Shown here: piece after piece, positions 27,036 to 38,329 of the stretch
How the letters are laid out: each line of letters opens with the position of its first letter
Position numbering within the stretch: position 1 is the stretch's first letter
NCBI GenBank assembly: GCA_028583405.1
Contig: CM053257.1
Span: forward strand, 32,342,636 to 32,406,635
From: Pogonophryne albipinna
Taxonomy: Eukaryota; Chordata; Actinopteri; Perciformes; Artedidraconidae
Reading direction: 5' to 3'
Length of the DNA stretch: 64,000 nucleotides
Notes under the pieces: generated by a model
The model's input: only the letters and a program-made list of their open reading frames with translations
What the model was told of the DNA's origin: nothing
Database searches by the model: none
Translations under genes and position numbers: made by a program

Positions 27036-27959
27036 AAAAACATCCTTTAAACACATTTAATCCAAGCTGAATAATTATGTTTTTTTAAATGACAGGTCTG
27101 CACATGTTGTTGTATGCAGTGGTGGAAGGACTAGTTGTTTTACTGAAGTGAAATTAGCAACACAGATCAGCCAAAAATACAAACAATAATACAAATGTTT
27201 TGCTAAACCAACTTATTCAAGTCATAGAAAATACAAAAAATAAATAATAATAAAAGGAACATTCATATTGCATTACATGTCATATTACATATTTTTCTGT
27301 TGTAATTGACAACAGCTGCTTTTTTAAATCAACTATACATCTTATCTTAGTAGGACAATCATACAGTACATTTACTTGTACTGAACTCTGGTATAATGTT
27401 TGAGGTAATTGTACTTTACTTGAGGAGCTTCTTTGTTTTGCTTCTTAATATATTATGTATTGTAAATGTTAATCTACACCACATGCATTCAATACATTTA
27501 GTACATGTATTTTGATTTAATAATAAATTAGAAAATAATGTAGTACTATATATTCTAATTACAGATGTATCTACATGTATTGATGCCTTGCTTTAATATA
27601 TTTTGGTGGCAGCAGGTTGTGATAACATTTCTAAAAGTCACAGTACAATATTTTACTACTTTTTTGTTATGAACCTATTTTTTTAAATCGTATTCATTCA
27701 CGAAAAAATATAGACATATATACACACACACACAAACGGTGACATCAGAGACAAACATACAAAGTAAAAAAAAGGTGATATTTCACATAAACTAAGTTGT
27801 GATTCTCTTGCCACGTGTTGATATCATTTATTATTTATTTTAAGAGCGCTCCTTGGCGTGATGACGTCACAATACGTGACAGCGTGGAGACTTCTTTGTG
27901 GGCCCTGTTTGCTTTGGACTGCTCACCTAAAACACTTTGGTTTAAATATGTGCAGTTTC

Positions 27960-28560
27960 TTTTAATGTTTAATTATTGAAAGACGGAGTGCCCCTACTTC
28001 CGGGTCGGCTCTGAGGGCGGGGGTGTGTTTCTTCCGGCAGCTGCTCGCTCCCCACCCTGTGTTGTTGTTGTTTTTAATAGCAGTCGCTCACCGTGGCTCG
28101 TGCAGCTATCGTCCCGTGATTTCGGTGCCGCCGCCCAACGGTTGGCTCGCCGCGCGCATGCAGCAGAATGGCTCGAGCGGTCCCAACGGTTCTAACGGGT
28201 CTAACGGATCTTCTGAGGGGAGCGGCGGTGGCAGGGAGCGGCAGGAGCGGCCGGAGCGGCAGCAGGCTCCGTCCTTTAGCCCGCTGCCCGCCGCCACTAC
28301 TCGGGTGAGGCGCTTCATCCAGGAGAGACGGGCGCTGCCTCTACCCAGGGTGATGGTGGTTTTCTCGGCCGCGGAGGACACCGAGAAACCGGGCGATGCC
28401 ATGTCCGGCAGCTCTGGCTCCACTACGGCTGCCGAGGACGAGTTCAGAAAACCGGCCTCCTCGACGCCGAGCTTCGCCCTCAGCAAGACGCTCCGCTCCG
28501 CGTTCAACACACCGGAGCAGGAGGTAGGCCGAGCCGCGGTACAGAGCTGCTGGACCGGGA
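27960..28560 (+). promoter_or_regulatory. kctd7: CpG-rich promoter/first exon of kctd7
   Basis: An abrupt rise in G+C and CpG against AT-rich surroundings covers the kctd7 5' end. A CRE-like TGACGTCA lies just upstream, at 27862-27869. lat2 transcription would run the opposite way from about 1 kb upstream. Confidence 0.6.
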
Positions 28561-31500
28561 GAAAATCACGTGAAACCAGCAAACAAACAAGCTAACACAT
28601 TGACATGATATGTAGTTCTTAACTTGAAAGGTATTAGTACTACTAAATAACCCATGGTGGAAGGAGTACTCACATCATTACTTACGTTCAAATAGTAACG
28701 TTACAGTGTAGAAAGTAAACAAGTACACATTTTACTTAAATTAATGAAGTAAAGCATCAAAACATAGCCTTCTTAAAGTAGGCTACAAAAATTAAAGATA
28801 CACATAATGCAGAATGGCCTATTTATAAATTGTATATATTTTAGTATTTATTGCATTCATTATTTACTAAATTAACTCATGTGCAGGGTATCGAGCGATG
28901 AATAAAGCCTTATGTTTATCTAAATTATTAGTCATTTAGTCATTATTTTTTGCATTAGGATTTTGCAAAGTAACAGTAAAAAACAGCACAACATTTTCCA
29001 CCTACATGCAGTGAGGTAAAGTAGAATGACACTTGAGTGAAGTACAAGTGTGTCATAGTTTTACTTTAGTACAGTACTTGAGTAAGTATAACTGTCTTAA
29101 TAAACAAAGGATTCATTAGTCAATGGCTACTATTAAAAAAAAAGAAGAGAAAGTTAAAGTCAGTTCAAACTTCCATATAATAATAAAATATATTATCTCT
29201 ACCCAGTGTCAAATGTTAACTACATTCTTAGTTCATCCTGACTGATCATTTCACTTTCGGCTGTTTATGGCTATTTATACAGAAGGGGTCAGTGGTCTTC
29301 TTGACCCTAGGCCGCGTCCTGATTGGTCGACAGTTGTGTCACATGATTTGTGTTAACTTGGATTGCAGTTGAATAATCCTTTTATTTCTGTAGTCTGACC
29401 TGCAGTCAAATACAGGCTATTCACAGCCCTTTGGATTCATCTGAAGAGGTGTTGAATTAGCTTTTAAATCAAACTGTCCGGTGATTTATTGAATTCTATG
29501 GTCCAATAAACAACAAGGAAATAAGCTGTTCTACTTTGAACCTAGTGTGTCCAATATGGAGTGGCCTTAAATCATAAACTTCATTATCTTTAATCTGATG
29601 ATTATTTTCTAGATTAATTGTATGTTTAATGCGTTTATATATAATGGAGAAAAGCAGGATATCTCTATATTTCAGAGGCTAAAAACTAAAACATTTAAAA
29701 AAATGGCAATTCTCTCCCAACCATTAACATATCGTTGCAGCTCAGTTCAGTAACAGTTATACTTTAAGGTTACGAAAGTGTTTGAATAAAATAGAAACTC
29801 ATATTTTCAAAAACATGTTGTGCACAACAGATGAATAAAAATGATCCTCCAAGTTAGGCGATATCTGGGCCAGCTGACATTGATTTCTGACCAAATGTGT
29901 GCCAAGCATGTGTGCACATGTTTGTATTCGTTGATGGTGGGCAATTTCTAAATTAAAATGTCAACATTGTGATGACACAGCTAGTGAATTTTGTAATAAT
30001 TGCACAAATACATGTGGATTTGTCAGTCTGCCGCGCCCGCTTTTATGCAGTAGTAGCACGTTGTAATGGCTGATTTTGGATGGGGAAGAGCTGTGAGCAC
30101 AAGGAAAAGTGCTATATAAATAACATGTATTATTATTATTAATATTATTACAAACAGCAGCATTAAAACACTCTTTTTGTTGTGCGGATCTATCTGTTTA
30201 TATGATGTACCATCTCATGGGGGAATTACACAAACATTTGCACTCTTGTGTCATGAAAAAAGGCCCTTTCAACATTATAAGTGGTTTAAATAACACTTTA
30301 ACGCCCTGTTGTTCTTTCAAAATGTACATTCTTGAATTACTATAACATGTGTCATACTGGATTATCTCTGTTAGAAAAATATCACTCGTTACCGGCTTGA
30401 GCTTCAATATCAGGATACATGTATTTATTATCCTTGCAAGAGTGGAAGTAGATAGATGGATAGGTACTTTATTGATCCCAATTTGGGACATTTTTGCGTT
30501 GCGTTGGTCATCACATACAGAGCGTCAAGTAGTTCCTGAACAGTGTCCTTCACATGCTGATATCCAAGAGAGGGAGTTACACAGTCACAAGATGGAGGAA
30601 TAGAAAGCAGTATTCAATGTTTACTTCAGATTAGCTCCACGTCAGAAATGAGCATGCTTCTCATATGTCTATCTCCATAGAGGCTGAATCATCATGTTAA
30701 TCACATAGCTATCATATGCCTAAAACAGTCCTGATGCTCTTCTAGGTAATCAGACATCCTGTCATGTACTCAGCTACAGTTGGGATACCTTTGTTATCAT
30801 GTGTACTCTCATATTGGAAGAGGACATTCAGTATTTTCTCAACAATCTCATTGACACATTACCCTCATTTTTATCTCCTGCCTCTCCTAGTTCCCAGAGG
30901 TCATCTCTCTGAACGTCGGGGGCACGTACTTCACGACCCGCCTGTCCACGCTGCGGCGGCACGAGGACACCATGTTGGCCGCCATGTTCAGCGGGCGCCA
31001 CTACATCCCTCGAGATGCTGAGGGACGATACTTCATAGATCGGGACGGAACATACTTTGGGTGAGTTGCAGTAAGTGTGTGTGAGTTGTTTTTTGTCAAA
31101 TAGGAACAGCAGATTTTCATTTAATAATTAATGTCCACTCGGATGTCTCAGGGGACTACTTTATGTTTCCTAATGCTATTTTTATTTTCATTTAATGGTT
31201 TATTTGGCAGGGACAATGCACAGTAAGGAACACTTAAAACATTCAAATGTATCAAGCGTAACAGTGCCAGATTTAGCTTTGAGCTCATTTCCATCCGCAG
31301 TCCCTCACATAAAACATTTAAGAAGTTTACATGTTACAAACATAGCAAAAACAAAATACATGATATGCAAAAAGTGCAAAAGAGCAAGAGCAGCATACAC
31401 AAGTATTTATGACATGGTAATACAATATAGCAGCTACGACATATAACGTGCACGAGGAGATACCCTTGTATTAAAGTGCATTCAGCGGTGATTGCACGTC

Positions 31501-34500
31501 TGTTTGCTTCTCAACCATTCTTTGAGTTGACCTTTAAAACTATTGAGAGTGGGACATTCCCGTTGAGCTGCCTTTAATGGAAAGTACATTTAGTCTGCAA
31601 TGGACTTCACACTCTCCTCTGGTTTCAGACCTAGTGCAGCCTCCAGTGTGTTTTGTGTGGATGAGTTCCCCTAAGGGAGGGGGGGGGGTCAGTCCATGTA
31701 AACATTTATAAATAAAACAGATAGTTTTAAAAGACTTAAAATGGTCAAAACCCAAGAAATTGTGTTTTTCAAGGATGGTGCCGTGGTGGTATGAATATGG
31801 CTTTCTGTCAAACACCTTGATAGTAACGGAATAGTTTGCATCCTTCAGTTTCAAGACGTTAGAAATCAACAAATGTGGAGAAACGTGTCTTCACTGACCT
31901 CACCACCTTCAAAAAACTCACCTCTTCAATCTGGCTTTTAATGTGTGATTGTTGTTGTATTGCTTGATTTTAAATTTGACTTCAACTATATTTATTTGTT
32001 GTTCTTTTCTTTTCACTATCTCTGTAAAGCGACTTTGAACACCTGTAAAAGCACTTACAAAATAAATCTATTATTATTATTATTCACTGGACAGGAAGGG
32101 GACGAAAAACCTTATTCTGGAAAGTAACTAAAGCTGATAAATGTAGTGGAGTAAAAGGTACGATAGCTTCCCTTGAGATGTGTGAGAGGTGAAGTATAAA
32201 GCATATTTAAATGGAGTTTAAAGTTAAGTATAAGTTCCTTAGTTCCGAAGGGTCGCCGGGTCACGGCACGATCATTTCACAGTGTGTAGTACTGTGTGCA
32301 TGTGTGACAAAAATAAAGAGGGTTCAATCCTCGTATTCAAAGTATAGTACTTGGGTAAATGTACCTTTGAAGCTATTAAGAGTGGGACAGTCCCGTATCT
32401 CAGTTTGGAGGCTATTTCACAATGAGCTGCCTTTAAGAGAGGACATTTTGTCCTAAAGTGGTCCGTCTACGGTGGACTTCACAGTCTCCTCTGGTTTCTG
32501 ACCTATAGTGCAGCCTCCAGTGTGTTTTGTGTGGATGAGTTCCCCTAAGGGAGGGGGGGGGCAGTCCATGTAAACATTTATAAATAAAACACATACTTTT
32601 AAAAGACTTAAAATTGTCAAAACCTAAGAAATTGTGTTTTTCGAGGATGGTGCCGTGGTGGCATGAATAAGGCTTTTTGTCAAACACTCTGATAGCTCTC
32701 TTGTACAGCTGTTCTATTGGTTTCAGGTTTCTGACACACTCAAGCTTTTAGGATGTGAAAAGTCCTCTTTACAAATAGTTGTTTTGTACATTATAACAGC
32801 TGATTCCAAACTTTTGAGCAGTAGTGCAAAGAAGAAGACAACATTCATATTATCGAACTGATTTGATATGGTTACTATTAACAGATCTATAGAAGGGTTG
32901 CATTTTGCTCATGAATAAGTCAGAAACGCTTGGGAGAGCAGGCGAAGTGTGAGAGTGAAACGTTTGAAAAAAAGTTAACGCTCTGCAATCTGTAAGACGT
33001 TTTAAAGCTGCTGATGACAGCTCATTATATTTTCTGACAGGTTTCCCTGAGTTTGAACTGATTTACATATTTATTTTCCTGCTTATTCGTTGATATCTAG
33101 AAGTCGATACCAGTGAAAAAGGGCCTGTGTCTCTTTGTGTACACAGTGACCTTTAACAAAGTGGAGAGGAAGAGGAAACTGACAAAAGGTTGCAGCGATT
33201 GACCTTTGTGTTTGTCCCTGAAGCCGCCTCTGTTACTGATATCAAGAAAACTTCACAACGATTTCTAAAACGTTTGTTTCGCCTCCAGATTCGATCTCTT
33301 TTATCTGCTAAAAAACCAACACTCAGTAAACATCCCCAGGGGGTCGTGACCCTGCAACGTATTAGTTTCCTCTCATTCGTATTTATAAATCTCCTTCTGT
33401 TGTTGGCTATTGCACTACATGTTCGTACCTGTTTTGTGTCTTTGTTCGGTCTGAACGCGAATCATTTATTCATTTTGTTTGGACTGGAGAAACACCTTTT
33501 CCTCCTCTCTGTTCTACGCTGTATTCAGACAAATGAAAGTAAAGTCACAGTTAATCATATAATGACATTCAATTGTGAATCAACTGTAATCGAGTAGAAT
33601 TAAATTCCAAACAGACACAATAAGAGTGTATGCTAGCAGCTCTATGAGGCTTTAAAATGCTAATATCAGCATGCTATCAAGCTTATAAGGTATAATTAGA
33701 TTAGTTTATAATCATTCTAACAATAGCATTCAATACAAAGTACAGCCGAGGCTGATGGGAAAGAGATAACAAGAGATACAACTTTAATAACCAGAGGACA
33801 GATTTGGAAATAGTTTAAATATATGAAGAACAAAAACATAAAGTGTAGACATTAGGAATAATAATAAGGTGCAAAAACCAAAAGCACAAAATGCCAGAAA
33901 CGTAAACATGTTAACAGTGAGGAGAAATTCAAAAATATACACGTTCTAAAAAGTGAACATAAGGTGAATGTCATAATGTGAGTGTAAATCCAAACTGAGC
34001 TGAACAAATTATATTTGGAAATAAATGAAATAATCATTTAGAGTAAAATATTTTAGAAAAATGATTAAAATCGTTTCTGACGATGTGTGAATGAAATCCA
34101 TCCCATAGCTGTCGAGACATTTCACTCAAACGTCAATCTTAAGCTGCGGTTTGAAGGAGAAGTCAGCGGGCGTCATCGTCTGGGGAAGAGTACCGGATGT
34201 ACAACGTTTCATAAGATATTTAAGTCCGGACCAAAGTGGGCTGCTAGCGTCGCTAAGAGGCGAAAGAAAATCTTTTAAAATATGAATGTGATCACAATCT
34301 GAGTCAAGATGTATGACTTATGTAAGAGTGGGTTGGGCTGAGGTCAGTTCTGTGTGAATGTGAGGGGGTGTGGGTGAGAGATGGAAAAGCAAGGAGCTGG
34401 GAGGATGTGTAACGAAATAAATAAGAAAAGCCTCTGCAGGTAAACCCAGAAACGTCTTTACAGCCTGCTCTGTGTTTTCAGGCTTCTGTCTTTGTCTCTG

Positions 34501-36706
34501 GAACACATCTTGCTGTTGTGTTGTACACTGCAGCAGCTTTTTCTCCTGCAGGACTTCTCAGTATTTTTCCACATTCATTTTCTTCTCTATGTTCAAAAGC
34601 CCTCCAGATTCTGCTGCAGCGAAGCAGAAAATCAACATTCATTTATTGGTCAAGTACGTTGAATCATACCAGGGCTTTGAGTCCAGCTGTCAGAAACCCT
34701 CAATATACTGAGCAGTCTTGAAGTGGATTCTAGCAGTTACCGGAAGCCAGTGGAGGGAGCGGAGGAGCGGAGTGGTGTGGGAGAATGTAGGAAGGTTGAA
34801 GACCAGGCGAGCCGCTGCATTCTGGATGAGCTGCAGAGGTCGGGTGGCACATGCAGGTAGACCAGCCAGGAGGGAGTTGCAGTAGTCTAGGCGTGAGATT
34901 AGGAGAGCCTGGACCAGAACCTGCGTCCCTTTCTGGGTCAGCTGGGGACGTATCTTCCTGATGTTGTAAAGCGTGTATCTGCAGCAGCGGGTTGTAGCAG
35001 CGATGTTTGCGGTGAAGGACAGGTTGTTATCTAGGGTCACACCCAAAATGTTTTTCTTTGCTTAAACTGATCATTATAAAAGTATTATTGATTGCACACT
35101 TTAAAAGCTATAGACATCAGAGGCTTTTAGATTGGTTGCCTATAAGCCTTGCTTTTAATCTGTCAATTCTGTTTGCAGTTGTTTTTCCCAAGTAGCGATC
35201 ATTTGCGCGAGATGACATCACAATGACGATACATAAAATGAATATATAAATATACTTAGAAATAATTGAGATAATCGCACATTAAAGAGGACATGTTATG
35301 CTAACTTTCATATTTGTATTTTATTCAAAAACTGCCCAGTCTGCTCTGATGGTTAGCTGGCCGGCTCTGTTGTGATTGGTCAACCGCTTGGAGATGCCCC
35401 GCCCCTTAGACTATCACATACAGTGTGGTGAAGCGCTAGCCAATAGAAGCACAAGTGTTACGTAGTGATGTCACTATGTTATGGAAGTAAACAAAGGAGT
35501 CCAATGGAGGCATTTCAGACGGGGGGGGGGAAGTGTGTGGGAGATAAACCCACTCTGGAGGGAACACAAGGACTTTAACCTTTGCTGACCATTTACATGC
35601 ACACAAACACACTACAGGAAAGGGAAAACCCCACAAAGCACAATAGGGCCTCTTCGATATATAGCTATTAAGGGGGGAAGTTTGTCTGAAAATAGATTCA
35701 AAACAACTCTAAATAAGGAATACATTTGTCTGTGTGTGGATTTGTTGTAGTGATGCTTGTTTCTATTCATAGGGACATCTTGAACTTCCTGCGGGAGGGG
35801 GAGCTGCCCCACAGAGAGAGGGTGCGGGCGGTGCACAGGGAGGCGCAGTACTACGCCCTCGGCCCGCTGCTCGACAGCCTGGAGGAGACGCAGCCGCTCA
35901 CAGGGGAGAGGGTTCGCCAAGCCTTCCTGGACCTGATGCCCTACTACAGAGGTACCTGCAGTGCTCTCACGCCTCCCTTTATATCAATAGAACAATAATG
36001 TCATTGTTAGCTAATGAATGTTTCCATGCTGAACAACGGCAACATGACAACGTTTTCATTGGTCCCTCTTCTTTAGAGAAGACCAGGAAATGATGGATAC
36101 ACGGATCGTGTTCAAATCAATAGGCACGCAATGACTCTAAATCAGGGGTCGGCAACCCTAGGCACGCGTGCCACCATGTTACACGCCGTTGTATATAACA
36201 GTATGTTATTGTATATGTAACATGTTGTGTGAGACTTACTGTCAAGGAACTTGAACGTGAAAAAAAACACAAATAAGGCTAGTATGCATTTTAAAATAAC
36301 AATAATAAATGCAACTGTTTTCGTTTCAGACAATCTGGAGCGCATAGTGGAGATTGCCAAACTGAGGGCCATGCAGAAGAAAGCTCGTTTTGCCAAGTTG
36401 AAGATCTGCGTGTACAAAGAGGAGATGCCCATCACGCCGTACGAGCGTCCGCTGTTTAACTCTCTGCGTTTCGAGCGCTCGGACAGCGAAGCCAAGCTGT
36501 TCGAGCATCACTGCGAGGTGGACGTTTCCTTCGGGCCCTGGGAGGCGGTGGCGGACGTTTACGACCTGCTGCACTGCATCGTGAGCGACCTGTCGGAGCG
36601 CGGCATCACGGCGGAGCAGCAGTGCATCGGCGTCTGTGACAAACACCTGATCAACCACTACTACTGCAAGAGGCCCATCTACGAGTTCAAGATCACGTGG
36701 TGGTGA
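28353..36706 (+). CDS. kctd7: BTB/POZ protein KCTD7, complete (4 exons)
   Basis: Cytosolic BTB protein; in mammals it binds CUL3, affects neuronal excitability, and is mutated in progressive myoclonic epilepsy. Exons 28353-28523, 30891-31060, 35773-35951 and 36330-36706 give 897 nt and 298 aa (human 289). The BTB domain starts at FPEVISLNVGG (residue 58) and includes TRLSTLRRHEDTMLAAMFSG and YFIDRDGTYFGDILNFLR. The C-terminal half (EEMPITPYERPLFNSLRFER, CEVDVSFGPWEAVADVYDLL, ending EFKITWW) is almost as in human. The start MVVFSAAEDTEKPGDAMS aligns with human MVVVTGREPDSRRQDGAMS. In-frame ATGs at 28158 and 28023 with no stop between leave a longer N-terminus possible. Confidence 0.96.
28649..29095. 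repeat. hAT-type MITE remnant
   Basis: It begins ATGGTGGAAGGAGTACTCAC (usual form CAGTGGTGGAAGAAGTACT) and ends in AGTACAGTACTTGAGTAAGT, typical of fish hAT MITEs. Target duplications were not resolved. Confidence 0.55.
30366..30848. repeat. Interspersed repeat D, copy 2 (kctd7 intron 1)
   Basis: It matches 14470-14890. It contains an extra block (about 30449-30505, with TACTTTATTGATCCCAATTT) absent from copy 1, which looks like a short retroposon-tail insertion. It ends about 40 bases before exon 2. Confidence 0.75.
31190..32740. repeat. Composite LINE-derived region with duplicated block
   Basis: 31190-31690 is a diverged match to 21660-22098. 31690-32360 is the near-identical segment S. 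32361-32740 restarts the LINE block (CTATTAAGAGTGGGAC onward) as a third, diverged copy. Minus-strand reading shows a decayed LINE ORF2 end. Confidence 0.7.
31628..32360. repeat. Near-identical segment S, copy 2 (kctd7 intron 2)
   Basis: It is the partner of 22029-22769, with one difference in about 670 bases from 31690 onward. Identity ends abruptly at 32360, where copy 1 continues ACTTAATC and this copy continues GTACCTTTG. Confidence 0.88.
32741..34689 (+). other. kctd7 intron 2 interior, nothing recognised
   Basis: AT-rich intron without a recognised gene or bounded element. Open frames here are short and show no family resemblance. Confidence 0.4.
34690..35046 (-). mobile_element. L2-like LINE ORF2 fragment
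   Basis: The minus-strand translation carries the fish L2-type reverse-transcriptase C-terminal signature: GVTLDNNLSFTANI, then SRLDYCNSLLAGLP, LIQNAAARLVFNLP and LLRSLHWLPV. It is 118 codons, 5' truncated, and broken after HFKTAQY. Confidence 0.88.
35282..35657. mobile_element. MITE F, copy 1 (kctd7 intron 2)
   Basis: It starts TTAAAGAGGACATGTTATGC and ends CAATAGGGCCTCTTC in inverted relation. It is homologous to 44540-45636 and keeps the uninterrupted target AACCGCTTGGAGATG. Confidence 0.65.
35972..36055. repeat. 84-bp repeat G, copy 1 (kctd7 intron 3)
   Basis: It is identical over 84 bases to 55453-55536 in rabgef1. Outside this block the two loci do not align. No terminal structure was recognised. 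Confidence 0.85.
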
Positions 36707-37204
36707 GGCTGCAGGGACTCAGAGCGCGGGTGGGACCAAAGGGCAACAAGGGAGGATGTTCAATTTTTACTATGACTCGGCCGATATTGGTTTTTGTATT
36801 GAAGTCGCCAATATTTTGTGCTGATATCTTAAAATGTGACCCTTTTTAAAACCAACATGTAAGTATTCCCCAAAAATATTCTAATTTATTATTTATCAAA
36901 GTGAAGAAAACAAACAATATCAGTTTTTATTTATTATGACACCTAGCTATTATTAATGTGGTCTTATACAACAATCATGAATCAAGAACTGAAAAAGTTA
37001 CCTTCATGAAGAAGGAGTTATTGCAAGACTGTAGTTTTGATATCGCCAATATTTTTGAGCTGATATCTGTAAAATGTGACCCTTTTGAAAACCAACATGT
37101 AAGTATTCTGCGCTTAATCAAAACATATTCTCATTTATTATGAAGAAAGAAGTGAAGAAAACAAACAATCTCAGCTGTAATTTATTATGACACCTAGTTA
37201 TTAT

Positions 37205-37858
37205 TAAGTAAGGGATAGTGTGCAGCGAGGCGGTCATTATGGGGAAAAGAACACCCGACATGAAGGTGTTCCTTTCCCCATAAAGACCAAGTCGCTGCAC
37301 ACGGCCACATTCTCAACAAAGTAACGATATGACTCCCAATATTAATCGAAATGTTTTTATTGATTTAAAAAATAGTAGGCTATTATTTATTTAAAATGAC
37401 ATGCATCCGCTAAGAAAAATAGTCCGTTTGAACTAACGTAGCAACGGCAGGAACTGCTTCGATAGCGTTTTTTGAGGAGCTTTTTGATTACAGATTTGAA
37501 AACATCGTTGCTTGCTTTAAAAGTAGCACAATTCATTATGTCAAACCTTGGGAAGTATCTAGATATCCCTGCCCTAATGCCAAAGTAACTGGCAACTGAA
37601 TATGTGTCGCTGTTTGATGTCTATGTCTGGACCGCTGCGTAAAAAGGAGGGTTTCTGCCCCGTTACTTCTCCGCTGTTTTCTTGTCCCAGTTCGAAAAGC
37701 AAAACAGTTAAATCGACCAGACTTCTTTGTGCAGATGTGAGCGTCCTTAACAACGGTCAATAAGTGCTTTACAGCGGTCTGTCTGTTCTGGATTAACAAC
37801 GTGTCACTTGACCAATCAGAATCGAGTATTCAACTAAGCCATGTAATAATGTGATCTA
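37205..37858. mobile_element. Insertion with a terminal hairpin, unclassified
   Basis: It interrupts the second 238-bp unit between TTATTATTAA and TAATAATGTG. The left edge carries a long palindrome (37219-37301); the right edge reads TATTCAACTAAGCCATGTAA. It is probably a non-autonomous DNA transposon; exact ends are uncertain. Confidence 0.55.
37219..37301. repeat. 83-base near-perfect palindrome (hairpin)
   Basis: Two 37-base arms (37219-37255, 37265-37301) match at 32 positions around a 9-base loop CGACATGAA. The outer stem is TGTGCAGCGA with TCGCTGCACA and the inner stem GAACACC with GGTGTTC. Confidence 0.9.
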
Positions 37859-38070
37859 ATACAGCAGTCCTGCATTAAATCATGACTCAAGAACTGAAAA
37901 ACTAACCTTCATAATGGAAGAGTTATTGCAAGACTGCACTAGCCTTATTTAGTTTTGATATCGCCAATATGTTGTGCTGATATCTTGAAATGTGACCCCT
38001 TCTAGTCATGGTTTAACATCTTAGTATCTTACATTTCCCTAAAATATTAAGATTTTATTGAAAATCCAAG

Positions 38071-38316
38071 TAAAAAGCACGACCGATCATCTGAGCCGGC
38101 CCGGCTAAAGTAACTGGATGGCCTACCTGCCTGTCAGCCTTCCATCTGTGCACAAACTTATCTCGTGCCCTCATTGGTCATGTGCGCGTTTATGTGTGTT
38201 GGAGGAGGGGCTCTGTAAGGAAGTCTGAAGGAAGGGGCAGATTGTTTCCGGTTGTGTATTTTCAAATTCCAGCGCACTCGAGTTGCTTTCTCCATTCTGA
38301 CCTACCCTACCTTTAA
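38071..38316. mobile_element. MITE E, copy 3 (left end lost)
   Basis: It has the same orientation as copy 2, starting within the element at AAAAAGCACGACC and ending at CCTACCCTACCT with TTAA at 38313-38316. Confidence 0.72.
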
Positions 38317-38329
38317 ATAGTTAAAACTA

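Larger units (their letters stand above)
36797..38000. repeat. 238-bp tandem repeat downstream of kctd7, interrupted
   Basis: The marker CGCCAATATTTT-GTGCTGATATCT recurs at 36806, 37044 and 37962. The first spacing is 238 bp; the second is widened by an insertion at about 37205-37858. It may lie in the kctd7 3'UTR. Confidence 0.75.

Noticed and set aside
28106..28582. 158-codon minus-strand ORF at the kctd7 promoter as part of lat2 or a new gene
   Set aside because: It is a GC-rich antisense shadow of kctd7 exon 1; no similarity or splice structure joins it to lat2.
36146..36180. Complete hAT element starting CAGGGGTCGGCAACCC in kctd7 intron 3
   Set aside because: Only one terminus is present; no matching right end occurs before exon 4.
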